Shown here: piece after piece, positions 43,518 to 51,492 of the stretch
Position numbering within the stretch: position 1 is the stretch's first letter
How the letters are laid out: each line of letters opens with the position of its first letter
Source: Alphaproteobacteria bacterium
GTDB lineage: Bacteria; Myxococcota_A; UBA796; GCA-2862545
Assembly (NCBI GenBank): GCA_020632875.1
Contig: JACKET010000001.1
Span: 682,001-746,000 of the forward strand
Length of the DNA: 64,000 nt
Reading direction: 5' to 3'
Notes under the pieces: model-generated
Databases searched by the model: none
The model's input: the letters and a program-made list of their open reading frames with translations, nothing else
What the model was told of the DNA's origin: nothing
Made by a program: the position numbers and the translations under genes

Positions 43518-44051
43518 CGCCGTGCCAGTCGACCGGCTCGACGGGGTCGCGCGGCGGCTCGCGGAGCGCCAGCCGGTACCACACGACGTCGCGCCACCCC
43601 CCGGCCTTGTAGCCCACGGCCTCGTAGACCCCGACCTTCTCGAAGCCCAGGGACTCGTGCAGCCGCACGCTGCCGTCGTTGGGGAGCGCGATGCCCGCCC
43701 ACGCGGTGACGTACCCGAGCATGTCGAGCTCGGTGAGGAGCGCGCTGACCAGGACCCGTCCCACGCCGCACCGGTGGTGATCCGCATCGACGAACACGCT
43801 GGTCTCGACGGCCCAGCGGTAGCCGGCGCGCTGGCGGTGGGGCGACGCGTAGGCATAGCCCACGACGCGCCCGTCGATGGTGCCGACGAGCCACGGCAGG
43901 CGCTTCGTCGGGTGCGGATGCGCTCGGCGAACGCAGCGGCATCCGGAGGCTCGGTCTCGAACGTGACGAAGGTGTCGACGACGAGGGGAGCGTAGATGGA
44001 TGCGATGGAAGGCGCATCCTTTTCGGTTGCTGGGCGCACGTGGAGCTTCAT
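43510..44051 (-). pseudogene. GNAT acetyltransferase (phosphinothricin-acetyltransferase-like) with frameshift
   Basis: The first 46 residues (MKLHVRPATEKDAPSIASIY.., ending AAAFAERIR) read in one frame from ATG 44051. The remainder (PTKRLPWLVGTIDGRVVGYAYAS.. to the stop at 43510) reads in another, with the acetyl-CoA loop CGVGRVLVSALL and the late LHESLGFEKVGVY. The break is near 43911 in a CCC run on the coding strand. Adding one C restores a continuous protein reading RIRTPTKRLPWLV. It is thus a recent one-base deletion or an assembly/sequencing error. Intact, it would be a PAT-like enzyme of about 180 aa that acetylates amino groups of small molecules. Confidence 0.8.
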
Positions 44052-44093
44052 GGGCTCTCCGGTGAGCTGCCATAATCACCGCCTGGAGAGATC

Positions 44094-45116
44094 ATGCAAA
44101 CCCTGTGGTGGCTCCTCGCCTGCTCGGGCGGTCCCGGACCCGCGCTGGAAGGCGATTCGGACACCGACACGGATTCCGACGCCGATTCGGACGCGGATTC
44201 CGACACCGACGCGGACGCGGACACCGACGCGGACGCGGACACCGACGCGGACGCCGACACCGATGCGGACGCGGACACCGATGCGGACACCGACGCCGAC
44301 ACGGACCCCGCAGAGGCCGTGTGCGCGCGGTGGAACGCAGACCGGCTCCTGACCGGCTCGGGGACGTGGACGGGATCCGTGGGCAGCTGCGACGCCGGCA
44401 CGCTGTCGCAGGACGCGCGCGACAACACGCTCGTCCAGGTGAACCTCTACCGATGGCTCGCGGGCCTCGCGCCCCTGCCCGAGAACACGGGCGCGCACGA
44501 CGCGGCGATGGAGTGCGCGCTGATGATGACGGCGAACGGCGCCCTCAACCACACGCCGCCGCCTTCCTGGGACTGCTACACGTCGGCGGGCGCCAGCGCG
44601 GCGGGCTCCGCGAACATCGCGTCCGATTCGACCGTCTCGGCCGTCGATCTGTACATGGCGGACTCCGGGAACGGCACCACGATGGGCCACCGTCGCTGGA
44701 TCCTCGGCAACTGGAACACCGGGATCGGGGTCGGCAGCACGAACAGCTTCTCCTGCATGGTGGTGGGCGGGGCGCTCTTCGGGCCGGGCCCCGCGTGGAC
44801 GGCCTGGCCTCCGCCGGGCATCGTGCCGGTCCAGGCGCTGAGCACGAGCTGGCAGTCCGTCGATTCGACGGGCTGGAGCGTGCAGTCCGACTCGATGGGC
44901 TTCTCGAACGCGGTGGTGACCATCACGCGCAACGGGGCCGTCCTGCCGCACGACGACGTCGTCCTGCTGTCGAACTACGGCAGCGCGAACGCCCTCCGGT
45001 TCACGCCCGACGGCTGGTTCAGCGATGCGGGCGACGCGTTCCACGTCGAGGTCACCGGTGTCCCGACCCCCTTCAGCTACGACGTGGAGCTCGTGGATTG
45101 CGACCTCTACCCCTGA
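44094..45116 (+). CDS. CAP-domain lipoprotein with SD-type linker (copy 1)
   Basis: 340-aa predicted lipoprotein: GGAGAGA then ATG 44094, signal MQTLWWLLAC (Cys10). Residues 21-70 are an Asp/Thr/Ala/Ser linker encoded by hexamer repeats. The rest is a CAP/SCP-like domain: NLYRWLAGLAPLP, ALMMTANGALNHTPPPSWDCY, NIASDSTVSAVDLYMADSGN, GHRRWILGNWNTGIGVG. CAP proteins act outside the cell, some as proteases or lipid binders, with the His/Glu pair as candidate ligands. Copy 2 follows immediately and starts inside the end of this gene, so this is a tandem duplication. Confidence 0.8.
   Translation: MQTLWWLLACSGGPGPALEGDSDTDTDSDADSDADSDTDADADTDADADTDADADTDADADTDADTDADTDPAEAVCARWNADRLLTGSGTWTGSVGSCDAGTLSQDARDNTLVQVNLYRWLAGLAPLPENTGAHDAAMECALMMTANGALNHTPPPSWDCYTSAGASAAGSANIASDSTVSAVDLYMADSGNGTTMGHRRWILGNWNTGIGVGSTNSFSCMVVGGALFGPGPAWTAWPPPGIVPVQALSTSWQSVDSTGWSVQSDSMGFSNAVVTITRNGAVLPHDDVVLLSNYGSANALRFTPDGWFSDAGDAFHVEVTGVPTPFSYDVELVDCDLYP
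44154..44308 (+). repeat. Coding tandem repeat (linker of CAP lipoprotein)
   Basis: About 155 bases of GACACC / GACGCG / GATTCG hexamers that encode (D-A/T/S)n between the lipidated Cys and the CAP domain. Related in unit to the linkers at 10.6 and 35.6 kb. Confidence 0.85.
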
Positions 45117-45991
45117 TCCTCGCCCTCGGGTGCTCCGGCGCTCCCACACCGGTCGACAGCGACCCGGTGGTGGACACCGACGCGGAGGCCGACGCCGCGG
45201 TGTGTGCACGGTGGTCCGAGGTGACGGCCGACCTCGGCGAGGGCGTCTGGGCGGGCGATATCGCGTCCTGCGATGCAGGAGAGGCGCCTGCCGACGGCGT
45301 CGCGCGGGCCATGGCGCTGCTCGGATACGCACGCGAGCTCGCGGGGGCCCCGCCGCTCGCGCTCGATGCCGCGAACGCGGCGCAGACCCAGCAGTGCGCG
45401 CTGATGATGCACGCCAATGCGAGCCTCTCCCACGATCCGCCCGACACCTGGGACTGCTGGACCGCCGACGGCGCCGCGGCGGCTGGGCAGTCGCTGCTCG
45501 CGCGCGAGCCGTCGGTCGGCAGCGTGCTGCAGTACCTCGTCGACTTCGGGAACGAGACGACCCTCGTGCACCGGCGCTGGCTGCTGAACCCGGGCCTCGA
45601 GCGCGTGTCGCTCGGCACCACCGACGCGTACTCGTGCCTGCGGCTCGGCTCGACCACGCTGAACGGCACGGTGTGGGTCGCGTGGCCGCCGCCGGGACGG
45701 GTGCCGCTGCAGATGCTGTCCGAGCGCAACTCGAGCGTCGACGCGGAGGGATGGTCGATCCAGTCCGACGACATCGACCTCTCCGGGGCCGAGATCACCG
45801 TCGAGCTCGACGGGCAGCGCCTGCCGCAGCTCGTCGAGCCGCTCGTCGCGAACCAGGGCAGCGAGCAGGCCGTGCGCTTCGTGCCGGACGGTTTCGTCGC
45901 GAGTGGCGGCGGGCGGTACCGCGTCGAGGTCGAGGGGATCGCGGAGCCGTTCGACTACGAGGTCGTCGTCGTCGACTGCGCAGCGCGCTGA
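45098..45991 (+). CDS. CAP-domain lipoprotein (copy 2)
   Basis: 297-aa paralog of the preceding protein. TTG 45098 has GGAG 8 bases upstream and yields a short lipoprotein signal (MRPLPLILALGC, Cys12). It overlaps copy 1 by 19 bases, and no ATG or GTG start fits. The CAP core is conserved (CALMMHANASLSHDPPDTWDCW, VHRRWLLNPGLERVSLG, WVAWPPPGRVPLQML), but the long acidic linker of copy 1 is reduced to a few residues (PVDSDPVVDTDAEAD). Co-expressed with copy 1; likely a surface protein with shorter reach. Confidence 0.8.
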   Translation: MRPLPLILALGCSGAPTPVDSDPVVDTDAEADAAVCARWSEVTADLGEGVWAGDIASCDAGEAPADGVARAMALLGYARELAGAPPLALDAANAAQTQQCALMMHANASLSHDPPDTWDCWTADGAAAAGQSLLAREPSVGSVLQYLVDFGNETTLVHRRWLLNPGLERVSLGTTDAYSCLRLGSTTLNGTVWVAWPPPGRVPLQMLSERNSSVDAEGWSIQSDDIDLSGAEITVELDGQRLPQLVEPLVANQGSEQAVRFVPDGFVASGGGRYRVEVEGIAEPFDYEVVVVDCAAR

Positions 45992-46028
45992 CCCCTGCCT
46001 CCCCGGGGGCTTGATATGCTCGCCTCCG

Positions 46029-47489
46029 ATGACGGCACGACGACTCGCACTCTGGATCTCGGGCGCCTGGCTCCTCGCCTGCAGCGGCCTCGGCGGCTCG
46101 CAGGGCACCAAGCCCGGCGTGAAGGTGAACCCCGACCGCGAGGATCCCGCCGAGATCGCGCGCCTGTCGCGCGAATACAGCGTGGCCGAGGCCATCCTCA
46201 AAGACCGGATCCGCAAGAACCCGGAGGATCACCACGCCCACCGGCTGCTCGGCGACGTGAACCTGATGCGCGGGCAGGACTACCAGAAGAAGTGGAAGGA
46301 GAACCTCGCTCGCGCCTTCGACAGCTACGCGCAGGCGGTCTCGCTCCAGCCGAAGAACTGCAGCTACTGGTCGCGCCTCGCCAGCGTCGTCGCGATGTCG
46401 TACCCCAACGACCAGACCCGCATCCCCCGCACCTCGCTCGAGCGGCTGCCCACCGACATCGGGTGGGAGAACTGCGCGAGCGCCGCGATGCTCGAGGTCG
46501 AGCTCGGCAAAGACGCCACCCCGCAGGAGTTCGAAGCGGCCGAGAAGGCCACGAAGAGCGTGTGGGACGCGCTGAACATGGCCGCTCCCTGGCTCCAGGA
46601 CGCGTTCGCGCGCGTCCCGCTCGACCACGTCTCGTGGACCGAAGGCCCCGGCGACGCCGAGCTCCGGGCGGGCGGGCCGTTCGTGGTGCTCGATCCGCCC
46701 CTCACCGCGAAGGGGCAGGGCCACGGCTACGACCGTCCCGTCTCGGGCATCGAGCTGTTCACGCTCGGCCGGCAGTCCGAGGGCAAGGTCATCTTCACGG
46801 ACAAGAAGTTCCCCGAGAAGATCCCGGCCGAAGCCATCGTCATGGCGCCCGCCTGCAAGCACACTGCCTGGAAGGACAACGGCCCCGACGGCGTGCCCAC
46901 GGGCACGTGCAGCACGAGCACGTTCATCCGCGGCCAGTCCCCGCTGTACAACCCGTCGATCCTGAAGATCGCGGGTCCCGCCCACTATTCGCACCCCTCC
47001 ATCAAGCCGGCGACCATCCCGGCCGAGGAGATCATGTGGGAGAGCGTGAAGTGCGTCGGGGGCAAGGTGCAGCGCAAGCTCGAGTACACCCCCACGTGTC
47101 CCGTCACGTACGACAAGCCGAACTGGCTCACGCGATGGCTGCCGCGCGACAAGGTGCACGGCGCGGCCGACGACCTCCACGCCCAGCAGATGATGAACGC
47201 GGCGGGGATGAAGGTGATCTGGGGTGACGAGCTGTCCGAGCGCATGGTGCGCGGCGATGTCGGCATCGGCATGCCGTACGGCCTGTTCAAGTACGCGCTC
47301 CCGAACCTCAAGGGCTGCCAGGGCCGCGCGCTGCTGAGCCTGCACTACATCAACGGCGGCGAGCTCGAGTGGAACTGCGCCCTCGGCGACACGGCGTACA
47401 CCTTCGTCGACCTGCAGCTCGTGTGGGTGGGGCCGGCGACCGAGCTCGGCACCGAGCACAACACCGCCGTGACGGACGACGACGAGTGA
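46029..47489 (+). CDS. Hypothetical lipoprotein with TPR-like N-terminal region
   Basis: 486-aa predicted lipoprotein (signal MTARRLALWISGAWLLAC, Cys18, with a normal positively charged n-region). Residues about 45-115 look like TPR helices (VAEAILKDRIRKNPEDHHAHRLLGDVNL, then AFDSYAQAVSLQPKNCSYWSRLA). The remaining 350 residues are unrecognised, with six spaced cysteines (PACKHTAW, ESVKCVGG, PTCPVTY, GCQG) that may form disulphides. The next gene's GTG overlaps this stop (GTGA). Function unknown. Confidence 0.65.
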   Translation: MTARRLALWISGAWLLACSGLGGSQGTKPGVKVNPDREDPAEIARLSREYSVAEAILKDRIRKNPEDHHAHRLLGDVNLMRGQDYQKKWKENLARAFDSYAQAVSLQPKNCSYWSRLASVVAMSYPNDQTRIPRTSLERLPTDIGWENCASAAMLEVELGKDATPQEFEAAEKATKSVWDALNMAAPWLQDAFARVPLDHVSWTEGPGDAELRAGGPFVVLDPPLTAKGQGHGYDRPVSGIELFTLGRQSEGKVIFTDKKFPEKIPAEAIVMAPACKHTAWKDNGPDGVPTGTCSTSTFIRGQSPLYNPSILKIAGPAHYSHPSIKPATIPAEEIMWESVKCVGGKVQRKLEYTPTCPVTYDKPNWLTRWLPRDKVHGAADDLHAQQMMNAAGMKVIWGDELSERMVRGDVGIGMPYGLFKYALPNLKGCQGRALLSLHYINGGELEWNCALGDTAYTFVDLQLVWVGPATELGTEHNTAVTDDDE

Positions 47490-48355
47490 TCGCGCTCCTC
47501 GCGGTGGCGTTCGCCGCCGAGCACCACACGATCGACGTGAACGGCACCCAGCGCTCGTACTGGATCCAGGTGCCACCGAACGCGAAGAAGCCCGGCAAGC
47601 GCGCCGCCGTCGTGGTGTTCCACGGGGCGGGGCCCGATCGGTCCGACGACAAGGGCGCGAAGTTCGCCAAGCACACGCAGATGGCCCGTGCCGCCGGGGA
47701 CTACGGCGCCATCACCGTGTTCCCGGACGGCGTCGGCGGGGCCTGGTACCCGCCGCAGTGGGCGCCCGACGGCGTCGACGACATCGCCTTCGCGAAGGCC
47801 CTGCACCGCGTGCTGATCGAAGACTACGGCGTCGAGCGGGGCCGCGTGGCGGCCGTGGGCTTCAGCTCGGGCGGACACATGGCGATGCAGTGGGCCTGCA
47901 ACGACCCGGGGCTCGGTGGGCTGGTCGTCGTCGCAGCCGGGCTGTCCGACATGCAGGCGAAGAAGTGCGACTGCACCGCGCCGATCCCGACCCTCCTCGT
48001 GTTCGGCCGGAAAGACCCCGTCAATCCGTACGGCGGGGGCCAGGTGCAGGGCGTGCGCGCCGAGAACGACGCCGCGGCGAAGGTGAAGTCGGCGGCGGCA
48101 TCGGGCGACTACTTCGCGAGACAGAACGGCTGCACGAAGCCCGCCGTCGAGGCCCCGCTGATCGCGCCCAACGGCCAGGCCGTCGGCACGCGCTCGCTCC
48201 ACAAGGGCTGCGGCAAGGGCAAGGTCGAGGTCGTCACGGTGCCGGGCGGCCACGTGTGGCCGATGGGCGGCACCCCCAACGCGGCACGGGGCGCGTCCGC
48301 CTACATCGCGAAGTTCCTGCGCAAGCGGGTGTGGTCCAAGCATCTCCGGGGTTAA
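47486..48355 (+). CDS. Secreted PHB-depolymerase / feruloyl-esterase-like hydrolase
   Basis: 289-aa alpha/beta hydrolase. GTG 47486 overlaps the upstream stop as GTGA; the signal is short (MIALLAVAFA). The core has VVVFHGAGPDRSDD (oxyanion region), the nucleophile elbow GFSSGGHMA (Ser about 135), an acid in FGRKDPVNPYGG and a catalytic His in VPGGHVWP. Size and motifs match secreted esterases of the PHB depolymerase/LpqC group, acting on polyesters or feruloylated sugars. Two Cys-rich inserts (AKKCDCTAP, HKGCGKG) suggest disulphides. Confidence 0.85.
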   Translation: MIALLAVAFAAEHHTIDVNGTQRSYWIQVPPNAKKPGKRAAVVVFHGAGPDRSDDKGAKFAKHTQMARAAGDYGAITVFPDGVGGAWYPPQWAPDGVDDIAFAKALHRVLIEDYGVERGRVAAVGFSSGGHMAMQWACNDPGLGGLVVVAAGLSDMQAKKCDCTAPIPTLLVFGRKDPVNPYGGGQVQGVRAENDAAAKVKSAAASGDYFARQNGCTKPAVEAPLIAPNGQAVGTRSLHKGCGKGKVEVVTVPGGHVWPMGGTPNAARGASAYIAKFLRKRVWSKHLRG

Positions 48356-48365
48356 CGGTCCGTTC

Positions 48366-49661
48366 ATGCGACCCAATCGAGACGATCGCGTCCTGATCGT
48401 AGGCGCCGGCCCCGCCGGCCTGATGACCGCCATCGCGCTGCGCGACCTCGGCTACACCCACGTCACCGTGGTCGAGAAGGAAGACGGGGTGGGCGGCAAG
48501 TGCCGGTCGTTCGTGTACGACGGCATCGCGTACGACCTCGGCGCGAACCTGACGACGCCGCGCTACACGACCATCCGCCCGCTGGCTGCGAAGCTGGGGC
48601 TGCGGATGCGCAGCCTGCCCGAGCGCCGGGTGGTGAACCTGGGCGAAGAGAACGTGCCCACGTTCACCGATGCCGCTCCGTGGGAGAAGCTCGCGCTGCG
48701 CGCGGCCGGGGCCTACTACGTGGGGCTGCGCAAGCGCTCCGGCATCGAGCGCGACGGCCTGCACGACCTGCCCGACGCCGTGAAGCTGCCGTTCCGCGAG
48801 TGGCTCGCGAAGTACGGGCTCTCGCCGTTCCGCGAGATCTTCGCCAACCTGTTCATCGCGTACGGGTACGGCGTGATGGACGACCTGCCCGCGGCCTACG
48901 CGCTGAAGTTCTTCGACCGGGTGCACCTGTTCACCGCGATCGAGACGATCATCGGCGAGAACAAGCGCACCACCAAGGTCTTCGACGACGGCTTCCAGGC
49001 ACTCTGGGAACGGGTCGTCGAGCACTGGCACCTCGACGTGCGGCTGGGCGCCGAGATCACCGAGATCACCCGGTCGCCGAACGGCGTGCAGATCGTCTAC
49101 GACTCCGCCGACGGCGGCGTGCGCGAAGACTTCGACGTGCTGGTGCTGGCGTGCCCGCTCGACGCGTCGCTCGGCTTCATGGACGTGACCGACGCCGAGC
49201 GGCGGCTGTTCCAGCAGATCCAGTACTACGACTACTACGTCACGGCGGCCCGGCTGCGCGACGTGCCCGACATCAGCACGTTCCTGTACCCGTACAGCCG
49301 CAAGTTCACGCCGGGCTGGCCGACCATCTTCTACCCGCCGGTGCCCGAAGACCCCCACGACGTCTTCGTGTTCTACAGCTACGGCGACGAGGAGACGACG
49401 GTCGACAAGGTCCGCGCGAACCTGCGCACGGTCATCGGCCACCCGAAGTTCGCCGGCGAGCTCGAGGAGTTCCTCGTCACGCACCACTGGCGCTACTTCC
49501 CGCACGTCGCGACCGACGCCATGCAGGCGGGCTTCTACGACGACCTCGACGAGCTGCAGGGCCGCTGGCGCACGTTCTACACGGGCGAGCTGCTGTCGTT
49601 CCCGCTGGTCGAGCTCGTCGCGCGCAACAGCCAGACCCTGGTCGATCGCTTCTTCAGGTGA
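48366..49661 (+). CDS. FAD-dependent oxidoreductase (flavin amine oxidase-like)
   Basis: 431-aa flavoenzyme. The dinucleotide-binding motif VLIVGAGPAGLMTAIALRDLG (about 9-29), then VVEKEDGVGGKC and DLGANLTT, are typical of NAD(P)-binding Rossmann proteins of the protoporphyrinogen oxidase / amine oxidase / phytoene desaturase group. No signal peptide, so cytoplasmic. Substrate not determinable. It starts 10 bases after the esterase stop and ends in an 8-base overlap with the convergent gene at 49654. Confidence 0.82.
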   Translation: MRPNRDDRVLIVGAGPAGLMTAIALRDLGYTHVTVVEKEDGVGGKCRSFVYDGIAYDLGANLTTPRYTTIRPLAAKLGLRMRSLPERRVVNLGEENVPTFTDAAPWEKLALRAAGAYYVGLRKRSGIERDGLHDLPDAVKLPFREWLAKYGLSPFREIFANLFIAYGYGVMDDLPAAYALKFFDRVHLFTAIETIIGENKRTTKVFDDGFQALWERVVEHWHLDVRLGAEITEITRSPNGVQIVYDSADGGVREDFDVLVLACPLDASLGFMDVTDAERRLFQQIQYYDYYVTAARLRDVPDISTFLYPYSRKFTPGWPTIFYPPVPEDPHDVFVFYSYGDEETTVDKVRANLRTVIGHPKFAGELEEFLVTHHWRYFPHVATDAMQAGFYDDLDELQGRWRTFYTGELLSFPLVELVARNSQTLVDRFFR

Positions 49662-50115
49662 TGGGCTCGTCGCCGGCGGGCTCCGGCTTCTCCGGCTCCT
49701 TCCCGCCGAGGCCGCCCATCATCAGGAAGGTGCCGGCACCCGCGAGCCCGAAGATCATCGCGCCTCCGACCACCGCGAGCATGAGCGGGTCGATCGACCA
49801 GCCCGCGTCGTCCTCCACGTGCTCGTCGGGGTAGAACGCGCCCGGCGCGCGGAACGTCGGAGACAGCGTGGGCTCGGGCTTCGTTCGCTTCGGCTGCTTG
49901 GGCGCGGGCTTCTCGCCGCGCTTCGCGGCGTTCTCTTCGCGGATGTGCGCGCGCATGGCCTGCATGTCGAGCGGCTCGTCGCCGACGGCCTTGCGGGCGG
50001 CGGTGTCGAACAGCGGGTCGCAGGCGCCCACCCAGTTCAGCACCACGAAGATCCCGCTGACCGTGCTCGCGACCGCGACGATCTGCGTCGCCAACCTCCG
50101 GCTCTCGCGACTCAA
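49654..50115 (-). CDS. Hypothetical two-helix membrane protein
   Basis: 153-aa protein starting at TTG 50115. One hydrophobic helix near the N-terminus (QIVAVASTVSGIFVVLNWVG, residues 11-30) and one near residue 112-134 (LMLAVVGGAMIFGLAGAGTFLMM) flank a Lys/Pro-rich basic linker (KPAPKQPKRTKPEP). No family recognised. It overlaps the oxidoreductase gene tail to tail and is divergent from the zinc-ribbon lipoprotein array (83-base gap). Confidence 0.55.
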   Translation of the reverse strand: MSRESRRLATQIVAVASTVSGIFVVLNWVGACDPLFDTAARKAVGDEPLDMQAMRAHIREENAAKRGEKPAPKQPKRTKPEPTLSPTFRAPGAFYPDEHVEDDAGWSIDPLMLAVVGGAMIFGLAGAGTFLMMGGLGGKEPEKPEPAGDEPIT

Positions 50116-50198
50116 ATTCCACCCCCCCGAGCGTCATTTGGTCCGATTGTAGACGCGATCGCCGGGGCGTACAGGGTAATCTGGCGCCGGAGGTGTCC

Positions 50199-50528
50199 GT
50201 GGCCCTGGTGAGCTGCTCCGTGTGCGCCGAGCTCGTCGACGCTCGTGCGTGTGTCTGCCCCCACTGTGCGACCCAGCTTCGCGTCTGCACCGGGCGGGTC
50301 TCGCGGGCGGCCGGGGCCGCGCTGCTCGGGCTCTCGCTCGCGGGCTGCGACGGCGGCCCGTTCCCCGAGCCGCAGCCCGAGTACGGCGTCCCGTTCGTCG
50401 ACGACGACCAGGACGGGTACGAGGCGGGCGTAGACTGCGACGACACGGATGCCAGCATCCACCCCGAAGCCGAAGAGACCGTCGGAGACGGCGTCGATTC
50501 GAACTGCGACGGCGAAGACGACACGTGA
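50199..50528 (+). CDS. Zinc-ribbon / lipobox / MopE-motif mini-protein, paralog 1
   Basis: 109-aa member of a four-gene tandem family. GTG 50199 has GGAGG at 5-base spacing; GTG 50193 overlaps that site. Layout: N-terminal CSVC (Cys6, 9) and CPHC (Cys20, 23) forming a zinc-ribbon-like module; basic stretch; hydrophobic helix ending in the lipobox LSLAGC (Cys50); a PEYGVP motif; then one MopE-type acidic loop (DDDQDGYE, DCDDTD, DSNCDG) at the C-terminus. If signal peptidase II cuts at Cys50, the zinc ribbon would be left on the cytoplasmic side. Paralog 1 is the most diverged member, with extra cysteines (Cys18, Cys30). Confidence 0.75.
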   Translation: MALVSCSVCAELVDARACVCPHCATQLRVCTGRVSRAAGAALLGLSLAGCDGGPFPEPQPEYGVPFVDDDQDGYEAGVDCDDTDASIHPEAEETVGDGVDSNCDGEDDT

Positions 50529-50535
50529 GGGCCCG

Positions 50536-50862
50536 ATGAGCATGACCAGCTGTCCGTTCTGCGAGGAGCTGTCCGCTTCTCCCTGCCGCTGCGACCACTG
50601 CGGCGCGACCCTGAAGTCCTGCAAGACGATGCGGTCTGCGGCGGCGGTGGCGCTGGGGCTCGCGCTCACGGGCTGTCCGCCCGTCGGTCAGGTTCAGCCC
50701 GACTACGGCGTCGGCGACACCGGCATCTTCGACGACGACGGCGACGGCTACAACGAGCGCGACGGCGACTGCGACGATGGCGACGACACGATCCACCCCG
50801 ACGCGACCGAGACGCCCGGCGACGGCATCGACTCCAACTGCGACGGCGACGACGACACCTGA
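50536..50862 (+). CDS. Zinc-ribbon / lipobox / MopE-motif mini-protein, paralog 2
   Basis: 108-aa paralog. ATG 50536 with GAGGG upstream; ATG 50542 is an alternative. CPFC (6, 9) and CDHC (19, 22) ribbon, basic turn (KSCKTMR), helix ending LALTGC (Cys47), PDYGVGDTG, acidic loop DDDGDGYNERDGDCDD and the conserved C-terminal block PGDGIDSNCDGDDDT. Starts 7 bases after paralog 1. Identity with paralogs 3 and 4 is highest in the ribbon (RCDHCGAxL) and the C-terminal block. Confidence 0.78.
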   Translation: MSMTSCPFCEELSASPCRCDHCGATLKSCKTMRSAAAVALGLALTGCPPVGQVQPDYGVGDTGIFDDDGDGYNERDGDCDDGDDTIHPDATETPGDGIDSNCDGDDDT

Positions 50863-50872
50863 GGAGCCCTCC

Positions 50873-51181
50873 ATGGCGATGATCCCCTGTCCGACCTGCG
50901 CCGAGCTCACCGTGGCCGGTGCGCGATGCGACCACTGCGGTGCCTCGCTGGCGCCCAGGCGCGCGGCCCGATCCGCCGCGGCCGCGGCCCTCGGGCTCGT
51001 CCTGACGGGCTGCCCGCCGGAGTCGCAGGATCTCTACGGCATCCCCGCGACCGACGCGGATGGCGACGGGTACTTCGAAGGCGACGACTGCGACGACTCC
51101 GACGACACCATCCATCCCGACGCGACCGAGACGCCCGGCGATGGCGTCGATTCGAACTGCGACGGCGAGGACGACACGTGA
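50873..51181 (+). CDS. Zinc-ribbon / lipobox / MopE-motif mini-protein, paralog 3
   Basis: 102-aa paralog. ATG 50873 with GAGGAG 6 bases upstream. CPTC (6, 9), CDHC (19, 22), Arg-rich turn (APRRAARS), helix ending LVLTGC (Cys47), DLYGIP, one acidic loop (DADGDGYFEGDDCDD) and PGDGVDSNCDGEDDT at the end. It overlaps paralog 4 by GTGA. Confidence 0.78.
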   Translation: MAMIPCPTCAELTVAGARCDHCGASLAPRRAARSAAAAALGLVLTGCPPESQDLYGIPATDADGDGYFEGDDCDDSDDTIHPDATETPGDGVDSNCDGEDDT

Positions 51182-51492
51182 TCAGCTGCCCCGACTGTCG
51201 AGAGCTCACCGCGTCCATGGCCCGGTGCGACCACTGTGGCGCCTCCCTCGGGGCGCGCTCGGCGGCGCGGTCGGTGGGGGCCGTGGCCCTCGGGCTGGTG
51301 GTGCTGACGGGGTGCCCGCCGCTCATCGGCAACAAGTACGGGGTGCCCGACACGGGCTTCCTCGACCGCGACGGGGATGGCTACCTCGAGAACGTCGACT
51401 GCGACGAGACCGACATCACCATCCACCCCGACGCCGAAGAGACGCCCGGCGACGGGGTCGACTCGAACTGCGACGGCGACGACGACACGTAG
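51178..51492 (+). CDS. Zinc-ribbon / lipobox / MopE-motif mini-protein, paralog 4
   Basis: 104-aa paralog. GTG 51178 overlaps the stop of paralog 3. CPDC (4, 7), CDHC (17, 20), Arg-containing turn (GARSAARS), helix ending VVLTGC (Cys46), NKYGVPDTG, acidic loop DRDGDGYLENVDCDE and PGDGVDSNCDGDDDT. Its TAG stop (51490-51492) is directly followed by the stop of the convergent radical SAM gene, with no base between them. Confidence 0.78.
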   Translation: MISCPDCRELTASMARCDHCGASLGARSAARSVGAVALGLVVLTGCPPLIGNKYGVPDTGFLDRDGDGYLENVDCDETDITIHPDAEETPGDGVDSNCDGDDDT

